58,960 nt of DNA from Streptomyces hydrogenans (GTDB lineage: Bacteria > Actinomycetota > Actinomycetes > Streptomycetales > Streptomycetaceae). The stretch's first letter is position 1. Each line of letters starts with the position of its first letter. Both the position numbers and the translations under genes were made by a program. Of the stretch, positions 31,652-40,747 are shown piece after piece. Location: NCBI RefSeq assembly GCF_014656075.1, contig NZ_BNBS01000010.1, forward strand, positions 62,587-121,546, written 5' to 3'. The notes under the pieces were generated by a model. The model did no database searches. It saw only the letters and a program-made list of their open reading frames with translations, and was not told the origin of the DNA.

Positions 31652-34608
31652 TGAGCAGCATCGACCGACGGGGCCTGCGCCTCGCCTCCGCCCTGGTCGC
31701 CGCCGGACTGGCCCTCGGCGCCGTCCCGGCCGTCGCCCAGGCCGACGACTCCGGGCTCCTGACCCTCACCGACACCCAGGCCGCGACACTGGCGGGCCGC
31801 TTCCAGCCGGACGTCGACGGCGACGGCACCACCGCGGCCGCCGGGGTCGACGCGCTCGACACCGCCAGGGCCGCGCGGGAGGCCGCCGAGAGCGCCGACA
31901 CGGCCGACGCCGCGACCACCGGCACGGAGAGCGGCACCGCCGCCTCCGGGACCCTCAAGATGACGAACCGTTCGGCCGTCGAGGGCGTCCAGGGCGCCGC
32001 CAGGACGATCGCGGTCGGCGGCGCGGCCGGCGACTACTTCACCGTCCACGCGCTGGGCGTCGTCCAGCGCATGAGCGCCGACGGCAGGCAGCTGTGGAAG
32101 CGGGACTCGGGCTCGCTGCACACCGACTGGCAGGTCACCCCGACCCCCCGCGGCGCCAAGGAGCCGTACCCGGCGGCGATCGTCATGGGATTCAACGCGG
32201 TCAGCCCGTTCTCCGCGTCCTCCGACGACGGCTACGCGACCGGCGACCTGACCGGCGACGGCGTCGACGACCTCGTCTTCACCGCGAAGGTCGGCGTGCA
32301 GCCCTACCGGCCGTTCACCTCGCCGGGCTCGACCCTGCCCAACGGCACCTTCGTCACCGTGCTCGACGGCTCCACCGGCAGGACCCTCTGGTCGAAGCTG
32401 TACGCCGGCGCGTACAACGTCGAGCTGGTCGGCAAGACCCTCGTGGTCGCCGACTCGGCGTACTACAACCTCAACTCGCCGGCCGGTTCGAAGACCACGC
32501 TCAACGGCATCCGCTTCTCGTACGCCGACGGCCGGCTCACGCCCGCCGACACCTGGACGTACGACGCGGGCACGTACACCGGCGTCTCCTGGGGGTCCCT
32601 GGAGCCGATCGGCGACGGCCTCGTCGCCGCCTCCTGGAACCAGGCCCTGCGGTACGCCCCCGACCGCACGCCCAGCGGCCACACCCTCGTCATCGACACC
32701 GCGGACGGCAGCCTCCGCTGGGAGACGTCGGGCCGGAACTACGTCCGCCAGCTGCGCCTCGACCCCGCCCGGGACCGGATCGTCGCCCTGGAGCAGTCGG
32801 ACTACAACGAGGGCATGTCGTACCAGATCGCCTCGTACGACCCCGCCGACGGCACCCGCACCACCCTGACCACCCGCGTCAACGCCCTGGCCACGGCGCT
32901 GGAGATCGGCGACATCCAGGGCGACGCGAGGCCGGAGTACACCGTCGCCGAGGCGACCGTCGGCACGGCGGGCCCGTTCGTCGACTCCAGCAGCATCCGG
33001 GCCCTCGACGGCGACGACGCCTCCCCGCTCTGGGCGCGCACGGTCAAGCCGTCCGAGAACAGCGGCGCGGACGTCAGCACCCCGTGGCAGCTCAAGGCCG
33101 TCGACGGCAGGATCGTCGCCTCGTACCTGGACGACCGGGACTCGACCCTCGCCGCCAACCGCGGCGGGGCCCACTACGCCCGCCTCGCGGTCCTCGCCGG
33201 CAAGAACGGCGCCGTGAAGTGGGAGAAGCGCGGGATCGTCGCCTCCCAGATCGGCGCGCAGGCGTACAAGAAGGGCGGCGGCTGGCGGCTGCGGACCGTC
33301 GACACCCACCAGAACGTCCACGTCTACCACCTGGCCAACGGCAAGGAGGAGAGCGTCACCCCGATGCAGGGGCCGGTCTCCTCGGGCGTCGCCCTCGACC
33401 TCACCGGAGACAGGAAGCAGGACGTCGTCGTCGGCGGCGTCTCCCGCGGTCTGTTCGCCTACGACGGCCCGTCCATGGCCGCGGGCACACCGAAGCGACT
33501 GTGGACGGCCGTCCTGCCCGGGCGGGTCGACCAGATCGTCAAGGCCGACACCACCGGCGACGGCCGCGACGAGCTGATCGTCGCCGCCGACACGGCCGCG
33601 GCGGTCGTGGACGCCGCCACGGGCAAGGTGCTCACCGTCATCGACGGCGGCGGCGAGTACGTCCGCAACGTCGTCGCCTCCGACCTCGACGGCGACGGCG
33701 CCGCCGAGGTGGCCGTGGCCACCGACAAGGTCCGCGCCTACGAGGGCACCGGCGCCCTCAAGTGGGAGTGGGCCGCCCCCGCGGAGATCGGCACCCCGGC
33801 CTTCGCCGACCTGTCGGCCTCCGAGGGCAAGGTCTACGCCCAGTACCAGACCCGGGGGCTCAACCCGGGGAACACGGCCGGCGTCCCCGTGGGCGGGGTC
33901 GCGCTCGACGGCACGGACGGCTCGGTCACCTGGTCGTTCACCCAGAAGGCACCCGCCACCGGCACCACCGGCGCCGTCCTCGGCATCCCGCTGCGCGCCG
34001 GCACCTTCGCCGCCCCCGGCATCCCCTACGCCGACGGCCACGCGGTGGTCTTCACCTACGTGATCCGCGGGGACTCCACCCAGCTCCCGCCCAACCAGCT
34101 GGCCAACATGGTCCAGATCCGCAACAGCCGCACCGGCGCGGTGCTGCACGAGTCCCAGGCGGGCGGCTACGCCACCCTCGCCAACTGGTACACGGCCCCC
34201 GAGGGCCTGATCGGCAGCAGCCTCGTCGCCCTGCGGACCTACTCGGGCGACCCGGCCGCCTACCAGCAGGTCCTCACCCTCGGCGAGATCCGCAGCAGCG
34301 CCCTCGTCACGGGCCCGGACGGCCGACGCCTCGTCGTGGCCGGCGGCGACACCTTCGCGTCGGTCTACGACGCGTCGCTCCTCACCTCGGGCGCCCGCTA
34401 CCCCGCGGCCGTGGCCTCCTACGACGCCCTGGGCGCCCGCGAGTTCCTCACCGCCGACCTCGAAGGCGACGGCCGGGAGGAAGCCGTCCTGCTGAACCTC
34501 GACGTCTACGGCGCGGACCGCAGCGCCGAGCTCGTCGGCAACACGGCGGCCGTCGGCACCTACACCGCGATCCGCTCGATGATCACCCTGACCATCGACA
34601 AGGTGTGA
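31651..34608 (+). CDS. Large secreted FG-GAP/VCBS-like repeat protein
   Basis: A protein of 985 residues whose ATG shares its A with the subtilase stop. Signal peptide ends near VAQADDS (about residue 32). Calcium-loop-like repeats are scattered through the chain: VDGDG, GDLTGDGVDDLVF, LTGDRKQDVVVGG, DTTGDGRDELIVAA, DLDGDGAAEVAVA and DLEGDGREEAVLL. Between them are WD/PQQ-like strand repeats (VTVLDGSTGRTLWSKLY, ALKWEWAAPAE), implying one or two beta-propellers. It has no enzyme motif. Coupled translation with the protease suggests it is its partner, substrate or inhibitor, but this is inference. It ends in a strong terminator hairpin. Confidence 0.8.
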   Translation: MSSIDRRGLRLASALVAAGLALGAVPAVAQADDSGLLTLTDTQAATLAGRFQPDVDGDGTTAAAGVDALDTARAAREAAESADTADAATTGTESGTAASGTLKMTNRSAVEGVQGAARTIAVGGAAGDYFTVHALGVVQRMSADGRQLWKRDSGSLHTDWQVTPTPRGAKEPYPAAIVMGFNAVSPFSASSDDGYATGDLTGDGVDDLVFTAKVGVQPYRPFTSPGSTLPNGTFVTVLDGSTGRTLWSKLYAGAYNVELVGKTLVVADSAYYNLNSPAGSKTTLNGIRFSYADGRLTPADTWTYDAGTYTGVSWGSLEPIGDGLVAASWNQALRYAPDRTPSGHTLVIDTADGSLRWETSGRNYVRQLRLDPARDRIVALEQSDYNEGMSYQIASYDPADGTRTTLTTRVNALATALEIGDIQGDARPEYTVAEATVGTAGPFVDSSSIRALDGDDASPLWARTVKPSENSGADVSTPWQLKAVDGRIVASYLDDRDSTLAANRGGAHYARLAVLAGKNGAVKWEKRGIVASQIGAQAYKKGGGWRLRTVDTHQNVHVYHLANGKEESVTPMQGPVSSGVALDLTGDRKQDVVVGGVSRGLFAYDGPSMAAGTPKRLWTAVLPGRVDQIVKADTTGDGRDELIVAADTAAAVVDAATGKVLTVIDGGGEYVRNVVASDLDGDGAAEVAVATDKVRAYEGTGALKWEWAAPAEIGTPAFADLSASEGKVYAQYQTRGLNPGNTAGVPVGGVALDGTDGSVTWSFTQKAPATGTTGAVLGIPLRAGTFAAPGIPYADGHAVVFTYVIRGDSTQLPPNQLANMVQIRNSRTGAVLHESQAGGYATLANWYTAPEGLIGSSLVALRTYSGDPAAYQQVLTLGEIRSSALVTGPDGRRLVVAGGDTFASVYDASLLTSGARYPAAVASYDALGAREFLTADLEGDGREEAVLLNLDVYGADRSAELVGNTAAVGTYTAIRSMITLTIDKV

Positions 34609-34610
34609 CC

Positions 34611-34640
34611 GGGTGGGTCACGGATCCCCGTGACCCACCC
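34611..34640 (+). terminator. Strong hairpin after the FG-GAP gene
   Basis: Perfect 13-bp stem gggtgggtcacgg / ccgtgacccaccc with a 4-nt loop, 2 bp after the stop codon. No long U-tract follows, as is common for Streptomyces terminators. Confidence 0.75.
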
Positions 34641-34751
34641 CTCCCTCCGCCCCGGAAGGCCCCACGTGGTGCCGGCCGGGGCGGACCCGTACCCGGTCGC
34701 GTCGCGCCGGGACGTGTGCTGTGCTGGAAGGAGCCGCAGAAAGGCGCGTCG

Positions 34752-35588
34752 ATGCGTCGGAGCCGGAGCCCCGCCCTCGTACCCGCCCGGCCGGTCGGGC
34801 CGACCGGGGACGGAGGGGGGCTGCTGCCGAAGCGGGAGCTGGCGGCGGCCTGGGGCCTGGTCGTGCTGATCGCGGTGCCCGCCTGGGTGCTGACCATCGG
34901 TCAGGCGCGGGACATGGGGGTGGAGCCCGGCACGATGGGGATGGCGCTGCCGCTGTTCCTGCTGCTGTGGGTGACGATGATGGCGGCCATGATGCTGCCG
35001 TCCATGGCTCCGGTGGCCATCAGCTGGGTGCGCGGGATCGGCCGTCGGTCCTCGGGGTGGACCCGGACCGGACGGACCGTCGCGTTCGTGTGCGGGTACC
35101 TGCTCGTGTGGACCGCCTTCGGGCTGCTCGCCTACGCGGCGCTGGCGCTCACCGGCGGGCTGGTCGACGATCACCCCACGGCCGGGCGCTGGATCGGCGC
35201 GGTCGCCTTCCTGCTCGCCGGGCTGTACCAGCTCGGCCCCCTGAAGAACGTCTGCCTGCGGCACTGCCGTGACCCGATGGGGCACCTGGTGCGCTACGCC
35301 GGGTTCCGGGGACCGGCCCGGGACCTCCGGGTGGGCGTCCACCACGGGGTGTACTGCGTCGGCTGCTGTGCGGGGCTGATGGTCGTGCTCGTACCGCTGG
35401 GCGTGATGAACGTGGCGGCGATGGCGGGACTCGCCCTGGTGATCTTCGTGGAGAAGCTGTGGTCCCGCGGCGTCCTGCTCGGCCGGGTCGTGGGCGTCGC
35501 CTTCCTCGTCCTGGCGGTCCTCGCGCCGTTCCAGGACTGGATGCTGCCGGGGCTGGAGGGTTCGATGCCGCCGATGGACGACATGTGA
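34752..35588 (+). CDS. DUF2182 membrane protein
   Basis: A protein of 278 residues with about six or seven hydrophobic segments (LAAAWGLVVLIAVPAWVLTI, MALPLFLLLWVTMMAAMMLP, VAFVCGYLLVWTAFGLLAYA, AMAGLALVIFVEKL). Family-typical polar stretches are AMMLPSMAPV, PLKNVCLRHCRDPMGHL and HHGVYCVGCCAGLM with paired Cys and His, suggesting a metal or heme-related site. DUF2182 proteins are called predicted metal-binding membrane proteins, with no settled function. It lies 177 bp upstream of the DUF1326 gene on the same strand, a pairing I have met in other genomes. Confidence 0.8.
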   Translation: MRRSRSPALVPARPVGPTGDGGGLLPKRELAAAWGLVVLIAVPAWVLTIGQARDMGVEPGTMGMALPLFLLLWVTMMAAMMLPSMAPVAISWVRGIGRRSSGWTRTGRTVAFVCGYLLVWTAFGLLAYAALALTGGLVDDHPTAGRWIGAVAFLLAGLYQLGPLKNVCLRHCRDPMGHLVRYAGFRGPARDLRVGVHHGVYCVGCCAGLMVVLVPLGVMNVAAMAGLALVIFVEKLWSRGVLLGRVVGVAFLVLAVLAPFQDWMLPGLEGSMPPMDDM

Positions 35589-35764
35589 TCCCGCGTGCGC
35601 ACGGGGTGAGGCTCCGGGGCCGTGACCGGCGGCCCGCGGGTTTACCGCCGGGAGCATCGGGTGCAAGCTGGAAGGGAGGCCGCACCCCGACACCCGGGTG
35701 CGCGCCCGGGACGCGGTCTCGCCACTCCGAGTGAGCTCCTCGGGGCTCGGCTGGAGGCAGCGAC

Positions 35765-36421
35765 ATGACTGAGCAGGCCACCGGCGGCACGCGCTGGCAC
35801 CTGGCCGGCGACTGGTTCGACGTGTGCAAGTGCGCGATCCCGTGCCCGTGCACGTTCGCGCAGCCCCCGACGTACGGCGACTGCGAGGGCGTCCTGGTCT
35901 GGCACATCCGCGAGGGCAACTTCGGCGACGTGCGCCTCGACGACCTCAATGTGGTGATGCTCGGGTCGTTCGAGGGCAATCCGTGGGCCGGTACGCACAC
36001 CGAGCCGTACGCGGCGGTCTTCCTGGACGACCGGGCCGACGACCGGCAGCGGGCCGCGCTCGGCACCGTCTTCGGCGGGGAGGCCGGCGGATGGCCGGCC
36101 GAGTTCGGGGCGATGTTCCACCCCGAGATGCGGGGCATGGACGTCGCCCCGATCCACGTCGAGATCGACGAGGACCTCTCCACGTGGCGGGCCGAGATCC
36201 CGGGCCGGGTCACGGCGGAAGCCGAGGCGCTCACCGGCCCGACCACCCCGGACGGCGCCCGCGTCCAGGTCCTCAACGCCCCGGGCGCCGAGGTGGGGCC
36301 GGGGCAGGTCGCCACCTGGGGGCGGGCCACCGTCGACCGCGCCGACGCCTTCGGCTTCGCCTGGGAGCGCACCGGCAGGTCGAGCAAGTACTTCCCGTTC
36401 GACTGGAGCGGGCCCGACTGA
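35765..36421 (+). CDS. DUF1326 cysteine-cluster protein
   Basis: A protein of 218 residues, AGGCAG before the ATG. Near the N-terminus it has C21-x-C23-x3-C27-x-C29 in DVCKCAIPCPCTF, then C40 in YGDCEG, the signature of DUF1326. The rest is a beta-rich domain (VVMLGSFEGNPWAGTHTEPY, VTAEAEALTGPTTPDGARVQ, YFPFDWSG at the end). No signal peptide. The Cys cluster could bind metal. The neighbouring DUF2182 gene suggests a two-part membrane/cytoplasm metal-handling unit, which is an inference. Confidence 0.8.
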   Translation: MTEQATGGTRWHLAGDWFDVCKCAIPCPCTFAQPPTYGDCEGVLVWHIREGNFGDVRLDDLNVVMLGSFEGNPWAGTHTEPYAAVFLDDRADDRQRAALGTVFGGEAGGWPAEFGAMFHPEMRGMDVAPIHVEIDEDLSTWRAEIPGRVTAEAEALTGPTTPDGARVQVLNAPGAEVGPGQVATWGRATVDRADAFGFAWERTGRSSKYFPFDWSGPD

Positions 36422-36457
36422 CGGACCCCGCCGGGCGCGGGCCGTGCGACGGCCGCG

Positions 36458-39097
36458 TCAGCGCGCCGCCGGGGACTGCTGGAGGTGGAGGAAGACGCTC
36501 ACCGGGTCGAGGCCGGCCTCGTCGAGGAGGGGGCCGAGACCGCGGCGGGCCTCGTCGCCCTGCGCGGTGGGGCGGGGGGCGGCGGACTGGAAGGTGGCGA
36601 GGGGGGTGGCGGGGGCGGTGATGCGGAAGGCGGTCCACTGCCGTCCGCGCTGGCGGATGAGGAGGGGCCTCGACCAGGCCATGAAGCAGGGGACGCCGGT
36701 GCCCCGGGCGTGGGCGCGGGCCAGGACGGGGCCCGGCCGGAGGGCGGCGAGGAGGGTGACGGCCTTCGCACAGGCCGCCTGCGGGTTGCTGAACTCGCCG
36801 GCGAGTTCCCAGACCCCGTTCTCGTAGGTCGCGCCCACGTGGGCGGCTTCGAGGGCGCGGTGCGCCTCGGCGACGGGGTCGGGTACGTCGCGGGCGCGTT
36901 TGGCGAGGGCCTCCACGTCGGCCTCGGTGGCCACGGGGGCGCCCCTGCGGCCCGGCGGCAGGCAGAGGTCGGCCGCGTGCTCCGGCTCGGCGCGGGCCAC
37001 GGCCGTACGGGCGAGGCTCCAGGCGGCCGCCGCGAGCGGGTCCGCGTCCGGGCCTTCGAGGTCGCCGTGGAGTCCGAGGAGGGACACGCACACGGCGGTC
37101 ACCGCGTCGAGCCGCTGCCGCTGCTCGTCGGGCACGTCGTCGTCCGCCGCGTCGAGGGCGTGCAGGAGGTCGGCGGTGACGGGCCGCCAGCCGTAGTCGT
37201 TCTCGTCCCAGGCACCGGCGGCGAGGAGTTGCAGGTGGAGGGCGGTGACGAGGAGGGTGGTGGGCACGGACCAGGGGCGGGCGCGGGCGGCCGTGTCGTC
37301 GCCGGCCTCGGCGGCCAGTCTGCGGGCCAGTCCGGCGATCCACGCGCGGGCCTGCTCGCGGGCGCTGTCGGGGAGCGCGGAGGCGTCCTCCTCCGCCTCG
37401 GGGTCCTGGCCCGCTTCGGGCGTCTCGTCCTCCGCGTCGGCGGCGAGGTACTCGGAGATCCGCCAGCCGCGTGCGGCCGGTGCCTGCGGCAGCCGCGGGA
37501 GGTCCGACGCGAGGGGGCCGAAGGCGAGCTCGGTGAGCGCGGGCCCCAGGGCCCGGAGGCAGTCGGCCACGGTCGCGTGCGCCGCGCCGCCCGGACCCGC
37601 CGCACGCGCCGCCGCGTCCGTGACGACGAGTTCGCGCAGCCGGGTGACGTCCTGCTCGAAGCGCCGCGCGGCCGCCGGGTCGCGGAACAGCTCGTCGGCG
37701 GTGTGGTCGCCGGAGAGGCGCGGCACGGTGCCGGCGGCGCCGCGCGGTGCGCAGCCCTCGGGGTCGTAGAGGAAGGCGGCGGCGGATTCGACGTACGTGC
37801 CGTCGGCGAGGAGGCATCTCGCCCGTACGGCGGCGCCGGGGGCGCCGGTCCACGGGAAGGTGCCGGTGTCCCGGTCGGCCGGGATCGGTCCGATCGGGTG
37901 CCACGAGCCGGGCGCGCCTCCGTCCGTGGAGATCTCGACGGTGACCTCCTGGCCGGCGGGGCGGCGGCCGAGCACGGCCTCCAGAAGGAGGCCGTGCTCG
38001 CGCACGCCGAGCAGGACGAGCGCCGGGGGCCGCTCCGTCGCGTCCTGGGGGGTGACGGTGGATCCGGTGAGTTCCCGGACGGGTCGTACGGGGCCCACGT
38101 CCGGCAGCAGCGGGGCGGTGTCGTGGGCGATGACGGCGAGTTCGCAGTTGCGGGCCGGTCCTTCCGCCGTCGTCCCGGTGGCGTCGCCCACCGCGCGGGC
38201 GAGGGCCGCCCGGGTCAGGTTGGGGCTTCCGGTGAGGGCGTGCCAGGTGTCGCCGACGCGCCACTCGACGAGCTTGCCGTGGCGCGTCCGGGTCTCGGCG
38301 AGCTCGCGCACCCGGGCGGCGGGGTGTCCTTCGAAGGCCCTGCGCACGCCGTCGGAGTCGTAGCGGGACCAGCGGCGCTGGATGCCGAGGGTGATGTCCG
38401 CGGGGGACATCCGCTCGCGCAGGAGGCGGAGCAGTTCTCCCGAGGGGTCCACGAAGGGGGCGTACAGGCGGAGTTCGTCGACCGGACGCTCGGGGAGCCG
38501 GTCGATCAGGGGCGTCCACAGGTTGTGCGCCAGCTCCACCTCGGGTCCCTCGGTGTCGGTGGGCGGGGCCTCGCAGTGCAGGACGGTCAGCAGTTCGGCG
38601 AGGTGACGCAGGTGGTCCGCCCACCACGGGGTCATGGCGACGGCGTCCGGCAGAGAGTCCAGCCAGTCCGCGAGGTCGGCGAGCAGGGGGTGGGAGGCCC
38701 CGTCGTCGGTGGCGACGACGGTCCACAGTTCGTCGTTGGCGCCCCAGCCCGACGGGGTCGGGTTGCCGGAGCCGATGGCGACGCGGCAGGCGTCGTCACC
38801 GAGGAGCAGGGCCAGTTTCGGGTGGAAGGCGCCGTGGCAGGAGGCGACGCCGTGGAGGTAGCCGCGTCCGGCCAGGCGGACGTCGACGGCCTCGTGCAGG
38901 GCGTGCCCGGCGTCGCCCAGGATCGCGACGCGGGCCCCGAGCGCGCGGGCCCTCGGCACGGCGACGGCCTCCAGGAAGGGGAGGTCGGTGGTGTAGCCGA
39001 GCACGAGGAACTCGCGCAGGGGCCCCTTGCCGTCGTTCTCCCAGTCCCCCAGGAGGGAGACGGGTGAGGCGTATCCGGTGTGCACCGCGGTGGTCAT
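36458..39097 (-). CDS. Phospholipase D-like (double HKD) protein, possible nuclease
   Basis: A protein of 879 residues. Two HKD-like motifs are visible: HPKLALLL with GSGNPTPSGW at residues 92-118, and HGKLVEW with LTGSPNLTRAAL at about residues 270-292. The N-terminal third is therefore a complete PLD-type catalytic unit, in the style of bacterial HKD nucleases. The following 550 residues include a beta-rich domain (VTVEISTDGGAPGSWHPIGP), acidic linkers (EDETPEAGQDPEAEEDASAL) and long helical segments of unknown fold. No signal peptide. Its ATG overlaps the stop of the upstream partner gene (ATGA), so the two are made together. Nucleic-acid cleavage, perhaps in defence, is an inference from the HKD type and cytosolic location. 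Confidence 0.7.
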   Translation of the reverse strand: MTTAVHTGYASPVSLLGDWENDGKGPLREFLVLGYTTDLPFLEAVAVPRARALGARVAILGDAGHALHEAVDVRLAGRGYLHGVASCHGAFHPKLALLLGDDACRVAIGSGNPTPSGWGANDELWTVVATDDGASHPLLADLADWLDSLPDAVAMTPWWADHLRHLAELLTVLHCEAPPTDTEGPEVELAHNLWTPLIDRLPERPVDELRLYAPFVDPSGELLRLLRERMSPADITLGIQRRWSRYDSDGVRRAFEGHPAARVRELAETRTRHGKLVEWRVGDTWHALTGSPNLTRAALARAVGDATGTTAEGPARNCELAVIAHDTAPLLPDVGPVRPVRELTGSTVTPQDATERPPALVLLGVREHGLLLEAVLGRRPAGQEVTVEISTDGGAPGSWHPIGPIPADRDTGTFPWTGAPGAAVRARCLLADGTYVESAAAFLYDPEGCAPRGAAGTVPRLSGDHTADELFRDPAAARRFEQDVTRLRELVVTDAAARAAGPGGAAHATVADCLRALGPALTELAFGPLASDLPRLPQAPAARGWRISEYLAADAEDETPEAGQDPEAEEDASALPDSAREQARAWIAGLARRLAAEAGDDTAARARPWSVPTTLLVTALHLQLLAAGAWDENDYGWRPVTADLLHALDAADDDVPDEQRQRLDAVTAVCVSLLGLHGDLEGPDADPLAAAAWSLARTAVARAEPEHAADLCLPPGRRGAPVATEADVEALAKRARDVPDPVAEAHRALEAAHVGATYENGVWELAGEFSNPQAACAKAVTLLAALRPGPVLARAHARGTGVPCFMAWSRPLLIRQRGRQWTAFRITAPATPLATFQSAAPRPTAQGDEARRGLGPLLDEAGLDPVSVFLHLQQSPAAR

Positions 39098-40665
39098 GGC
39101 ATCACGTCCAGGCTCGTGCGTGCGTGGTCCGTCAGGGTCAGTGCGCCGCCCCGGGCGGTGTCGGCGGTGAGGAGGCCGAGCTGCCGGGCGACCGAGGCGA
39201 GCGGGTGGACGCGGAGGCCGATCTCCGCCTTCGACTCCTCGCCGAGCCGGTAGTAGCGGTCGTCGTCGCGCAGGTGCAGGCGGGAGAAGAGCCGGTAGCC
39301 GCCGGTCCTGGGGTCGACGCGCAGTTTGCGCAGGGCGACCCGGCGGGACTGGGCCAGCATGTCGTCGACGAGGCGGGAGGCCAGGTCGCGCGCCGGGCGG
39401 AGCTCGTACTCGCGCAGCAGGCCCGCCGTCCACCTCGGGTCGAGGAACTCCTTGCGGTCGCCGAGGAAGGCGCGCCGGACGGCGGCGGAGCGCCGGTCGG
39501 TGGGGTGTGTGCCGGTCTCGGCTCGCCGGGCGCGCAGGCCGCCGGTGAGGAGGACGAGGACGTCCCGCCAGGGTTCCGCGCGGCCCCGGTCGTCCAGGAG
39601 TTGCCGTTCCACCGGGAGGGGGTGTCCGAAGTGGTCCTGGACGGGGCCGAGTTCGTCGAGCGCCCGGGCGACGGTCCCGTCGGGCACGCGGTCGCAGAGC
39701 CAGTCGCGGAGGTCGGCCGCCGACCGGTCCCGTCCGCCGTCCGGACCGTCGTCGGCGCCGACCTCGGCCACGAGGTCGGCCCACAGGCGGCGCCAGGCGG
39801 ATACGGAGTAGTGGCGCAGCAGCAGCCCCCGCCAGGCCGCGGCCTCGGGTATCGCGGAGAGGACGGGGTCCTCGGCGAGGAGCGGGCCGAAGGCCACGGT
39901 CTCCCTCAGGGCCATGGCGGGCGAGTCGCCGCCGTGCAGGACGACGGAGCGGGCGAGCACCCGCAGGGTGGCGCGCCGTGTCCGGTCGGTGGCCTCCCAG
40001 GCGTCCGCCCGGTGGGTCCCTCCGGCCGTGGCGGTCAGCAGGGCGGCGAGCCATTCCCGTTCGGCCTCGCAGGGCTCGCCGAGCGCGGCCCTTCCGGCCT
40101 CGGCGAGTTCGGCGGGCCGGGCCGCGGGCCGCCCGGCCGCGGCGAGGGCGAGGAGGGGCGCGAAGAGTTCGCGCACCTCGGCGGGGCAGGGGTGGCGTCC
40201 GGGCCGGAGCCCTTCCCCGCCGGCCTCGACGATGCCGAGGATCTGGGCCGGCGCGGTGTACTGGGACCAGAAGCCCCAGGCGCGGGGCGAGTAGTCCCGC
40301 GCCGCCCGGTCCAGGTCGAGGCCGTCGTCCGGCGAGAGTGCCGGGCGGACGCCGTCGTGGCCGTGCGGGAAGAGTCCGGCGGGGATGCCGTCGGGCGAGC
40401 GGCTGATCTGGGCGGCCGCGAGCAGTGCCTCCGCGCGGCGCAGCAGCGCGCGGCACTCCACGGCGTCGAGGCTCCGCCGTCCGGCCTCGGCGGCGACGGC
40501 GGCGTAGAGGGTGTAGTAGCGCGCGTACTTGGTGACGCTGGAGACGCCGGGCACGAGCCGGTCGACCAGTCTCCACACGGGTCCTTCGACGGCGAGCGGG
40601 AACTTGGGGCTCCCGTGGCCGAGTCCTGCCTCGGCCCACGCCGGCCCCGCCGTCCGTACGCCCAT
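39094..40665 (-). CDS. Partner protein of the PLD-like gene, family not recognised
   Basis: A protein of 523 residues from ATG 40665, with GGGGAGG 8 nt upstream; longer in-frame starts lack this site and are Pro/Gly-rich. Near residue 40 it reads VPGVSSVTKYARYYTLYAAV, reminiscent of the TRARYFLF-type segment of DUF6361 proteins that I associate with PLD-containing operons, but the match is only by eye. The rest is mostly helical, with LLREYELRPARDLASRLVDD and SRRVALRKLRVDPRTGGYRL; the C-terminal 100 residues could be a winged helix (HPLASVARQLGLLTADTARG, then ALTLTDHARTSL). It is the first gene of the two-gene cassette and could be a sensor or DNA-binding subunit for the HKD protein. Confidence 0.6.
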   Translation of the reverse strand: MGVRTAGPAWAEAGLGHGSPKFPLAVEGPVWRLVDRLVPGVSSVTKYARYYTLYAAVAAEAGRRSLDAVECRALLRRAEALLAAAQISRSPDGIPAGLFPHGHDGVRPALSPDDGLDLDRAARDYSPRAWGFWSQYTAPAQILGIVEAGGEGLRPGRHPCPAEVRELFAPLLALAAAGRPAARPAELAEAGRAALGEPCEAEREWLAALLTATAGGTHRADAWEATDRTRRATLRVLARSVVLHGGDSPAMALRETVAFGPLLAEDPVLSAIPEAAAWRGLLLRHYSVSAWRRLWADLVAEVGADDGPDGGRDRSAADLRDWLCDRVPDGTVARALDELGPVQDHFGHPLPVERQLLDDRGRAEPWRDVLVLLTGGLRARRAETGTHPTDRRSAAVRRAFLGDRKEFLDPRWTAGLLREYELRPARDLASRLVDDMLAQSRRVALRKLRVDPRTGGYRLFSRLHLRDDDRYYRLGEESKAEIGLRVHPLASVARQLGLLTADTARGGALTLTDHARTSLDVMP

Positions 40666-40747
40666 GCCGCCGTCCTCCCCGTCGCCGTCCCCTCGGCCGT
40701 CGCCGACGATACCGCCGCCTTCCGGCGGGGGGCGGCGCGGGGCGGGG

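Noticed and set aside
40725..40738. Small CCGCC-TTCC-GGCGG hairpin after pntB
   Set aside because: Only 5 bp, no U-tract; not strong enough to call a terminator in this GC context.
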